DNA from: Clostridiales bacterium NK3B98 | GTDB taxonomy: Bacteria > Bacillota > Clostridia > Oscillospirales > Oscillospiraceae | DNA length: 56,488 nt | NCBI GenBank assembly: GCA_000421005.1 | Contig: ATWA01000011.1 | Span: 1 to 56,488, forward strand | Direction of reading: 5' to 3' | Part shown: one piece after another, positions 56,459 to 56,488 of the stretch | Position numbering within the stretch: the first letter of the stretch is position 1 | How the letters are laid out: the number at the start of each line of letters is the position of its first letter | Made by a program: the position numbers and the translations under genes | The notes under the pieces: model-generated | Told to the model about the DNA's origin: nothing | The model's input: the letters and a program-made list of their open reading frames with translations, nothing else | Database searches by the model: none

Positions 56459-56488
56459 CCCCCAAGCGGGTTCAAATGGATAACCACA

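Noticed and set aside
56150-56488. CRISPR array
   Set aside because: Repeats are palindromic, variable and in both orientations, with no regular spacers and no cas genes.

Overview
The window looks like chromosomal DNA of a strictly anaerobic, GC-rich Gram-positive gut bacterium, most likely of the Oscillospiraceae / Clostridium cluster IV group (inference). Supporting traits are strong AGGAGG-type ribosome sites, many ATGA/GTGA stop-start overlaps, near-consensus TTGACA/TATAAT promoters, an NfnAB-type electron-bifurcating pair, a 2-hydroxyacyl-CoA dehydratase activase, type III pantothenate kinase, an ECF vitamin transporter and several lipoboxes. No rRNA, phage, CRISPR or transposase gene is visible. 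One tRNA-Gly(CCC) is present.

Layout. (1) 294-9164, minus strand: two sugar ABC permeases, a solute-binding lipoprotein with a twin-arginine signal, a GH32 fructosidase, a LacI regulator, a polyferredoxin and tatB-tatA-tatC, read in that order. A second LacI regulator is divergent at 9460, followed by a DUF624 protein and an unknown membrane protein. (2) 12060-18470: a lipoprotein, a DUF1294 protein, two EAL-domain c-di-GMP phosphodiesterases with degenerate GGDEF domains and a TetR regulator. (3) 18768-28626, minus strand: a tightly overlapping glycoside operon (GPH symporter, GH2, TIM-barrel isomerase, GH78 rhamnosidase, GH43, GH1) with a divergent AraC regulator. (4) 30196-34590: an acyl-CoA dehydratase activase and its D-component partner, with a duplicated 3' fragment downstream. 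(5) 34860-43124: phosphoribosyltransferase-like, RidA and XdhC genes, converging on a molybdenum cluster (moeA-like, moaC, moaA, MOSC-mog fusion, modA, modB, modC). (6) 43265-47582: nfnB, nfnA, a cysteine desulfurase and a LUD protein. (7) 47853-52518: a lipoprotein, an HD-GYP protein and a histidine-kinase-like protein lacking the phosphoacceptor histidine. (8) 52967-55920: tRNA-Gly, coaX, a PanT-like ECF S component and a divergent coaBC. The last 560 bases hold a hairpin array and REP-like repeats.

How it works together. Region 1 should take up and split sucrose or fructo-oligosaccharides. Its binding protein is predicted to be exported folded by Tat, and the Tat genes lie at the end of the same gene string. 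Region 3 should import small plant glycosides through a cation symporter and trim them in the cytoplasm, because no enzyme there has a signal peptide. Region 5 imports molybdate and makes molybdopterin for an enzyme not in the window. Region 8 handles pantothenate import, phosphorylation and CoA synthesis.

The most unusual structural feature is a non-coding element of about 164 bp with terminal inverted repeats of about 20 bp. It is present in three full or nearly full copies (1-154, 7149-7312, 13163-13326) and one 58-bp internally deleted copy (47773-47830). It resembles a MITE. All assignments come from reading the sequence; no database search was run.
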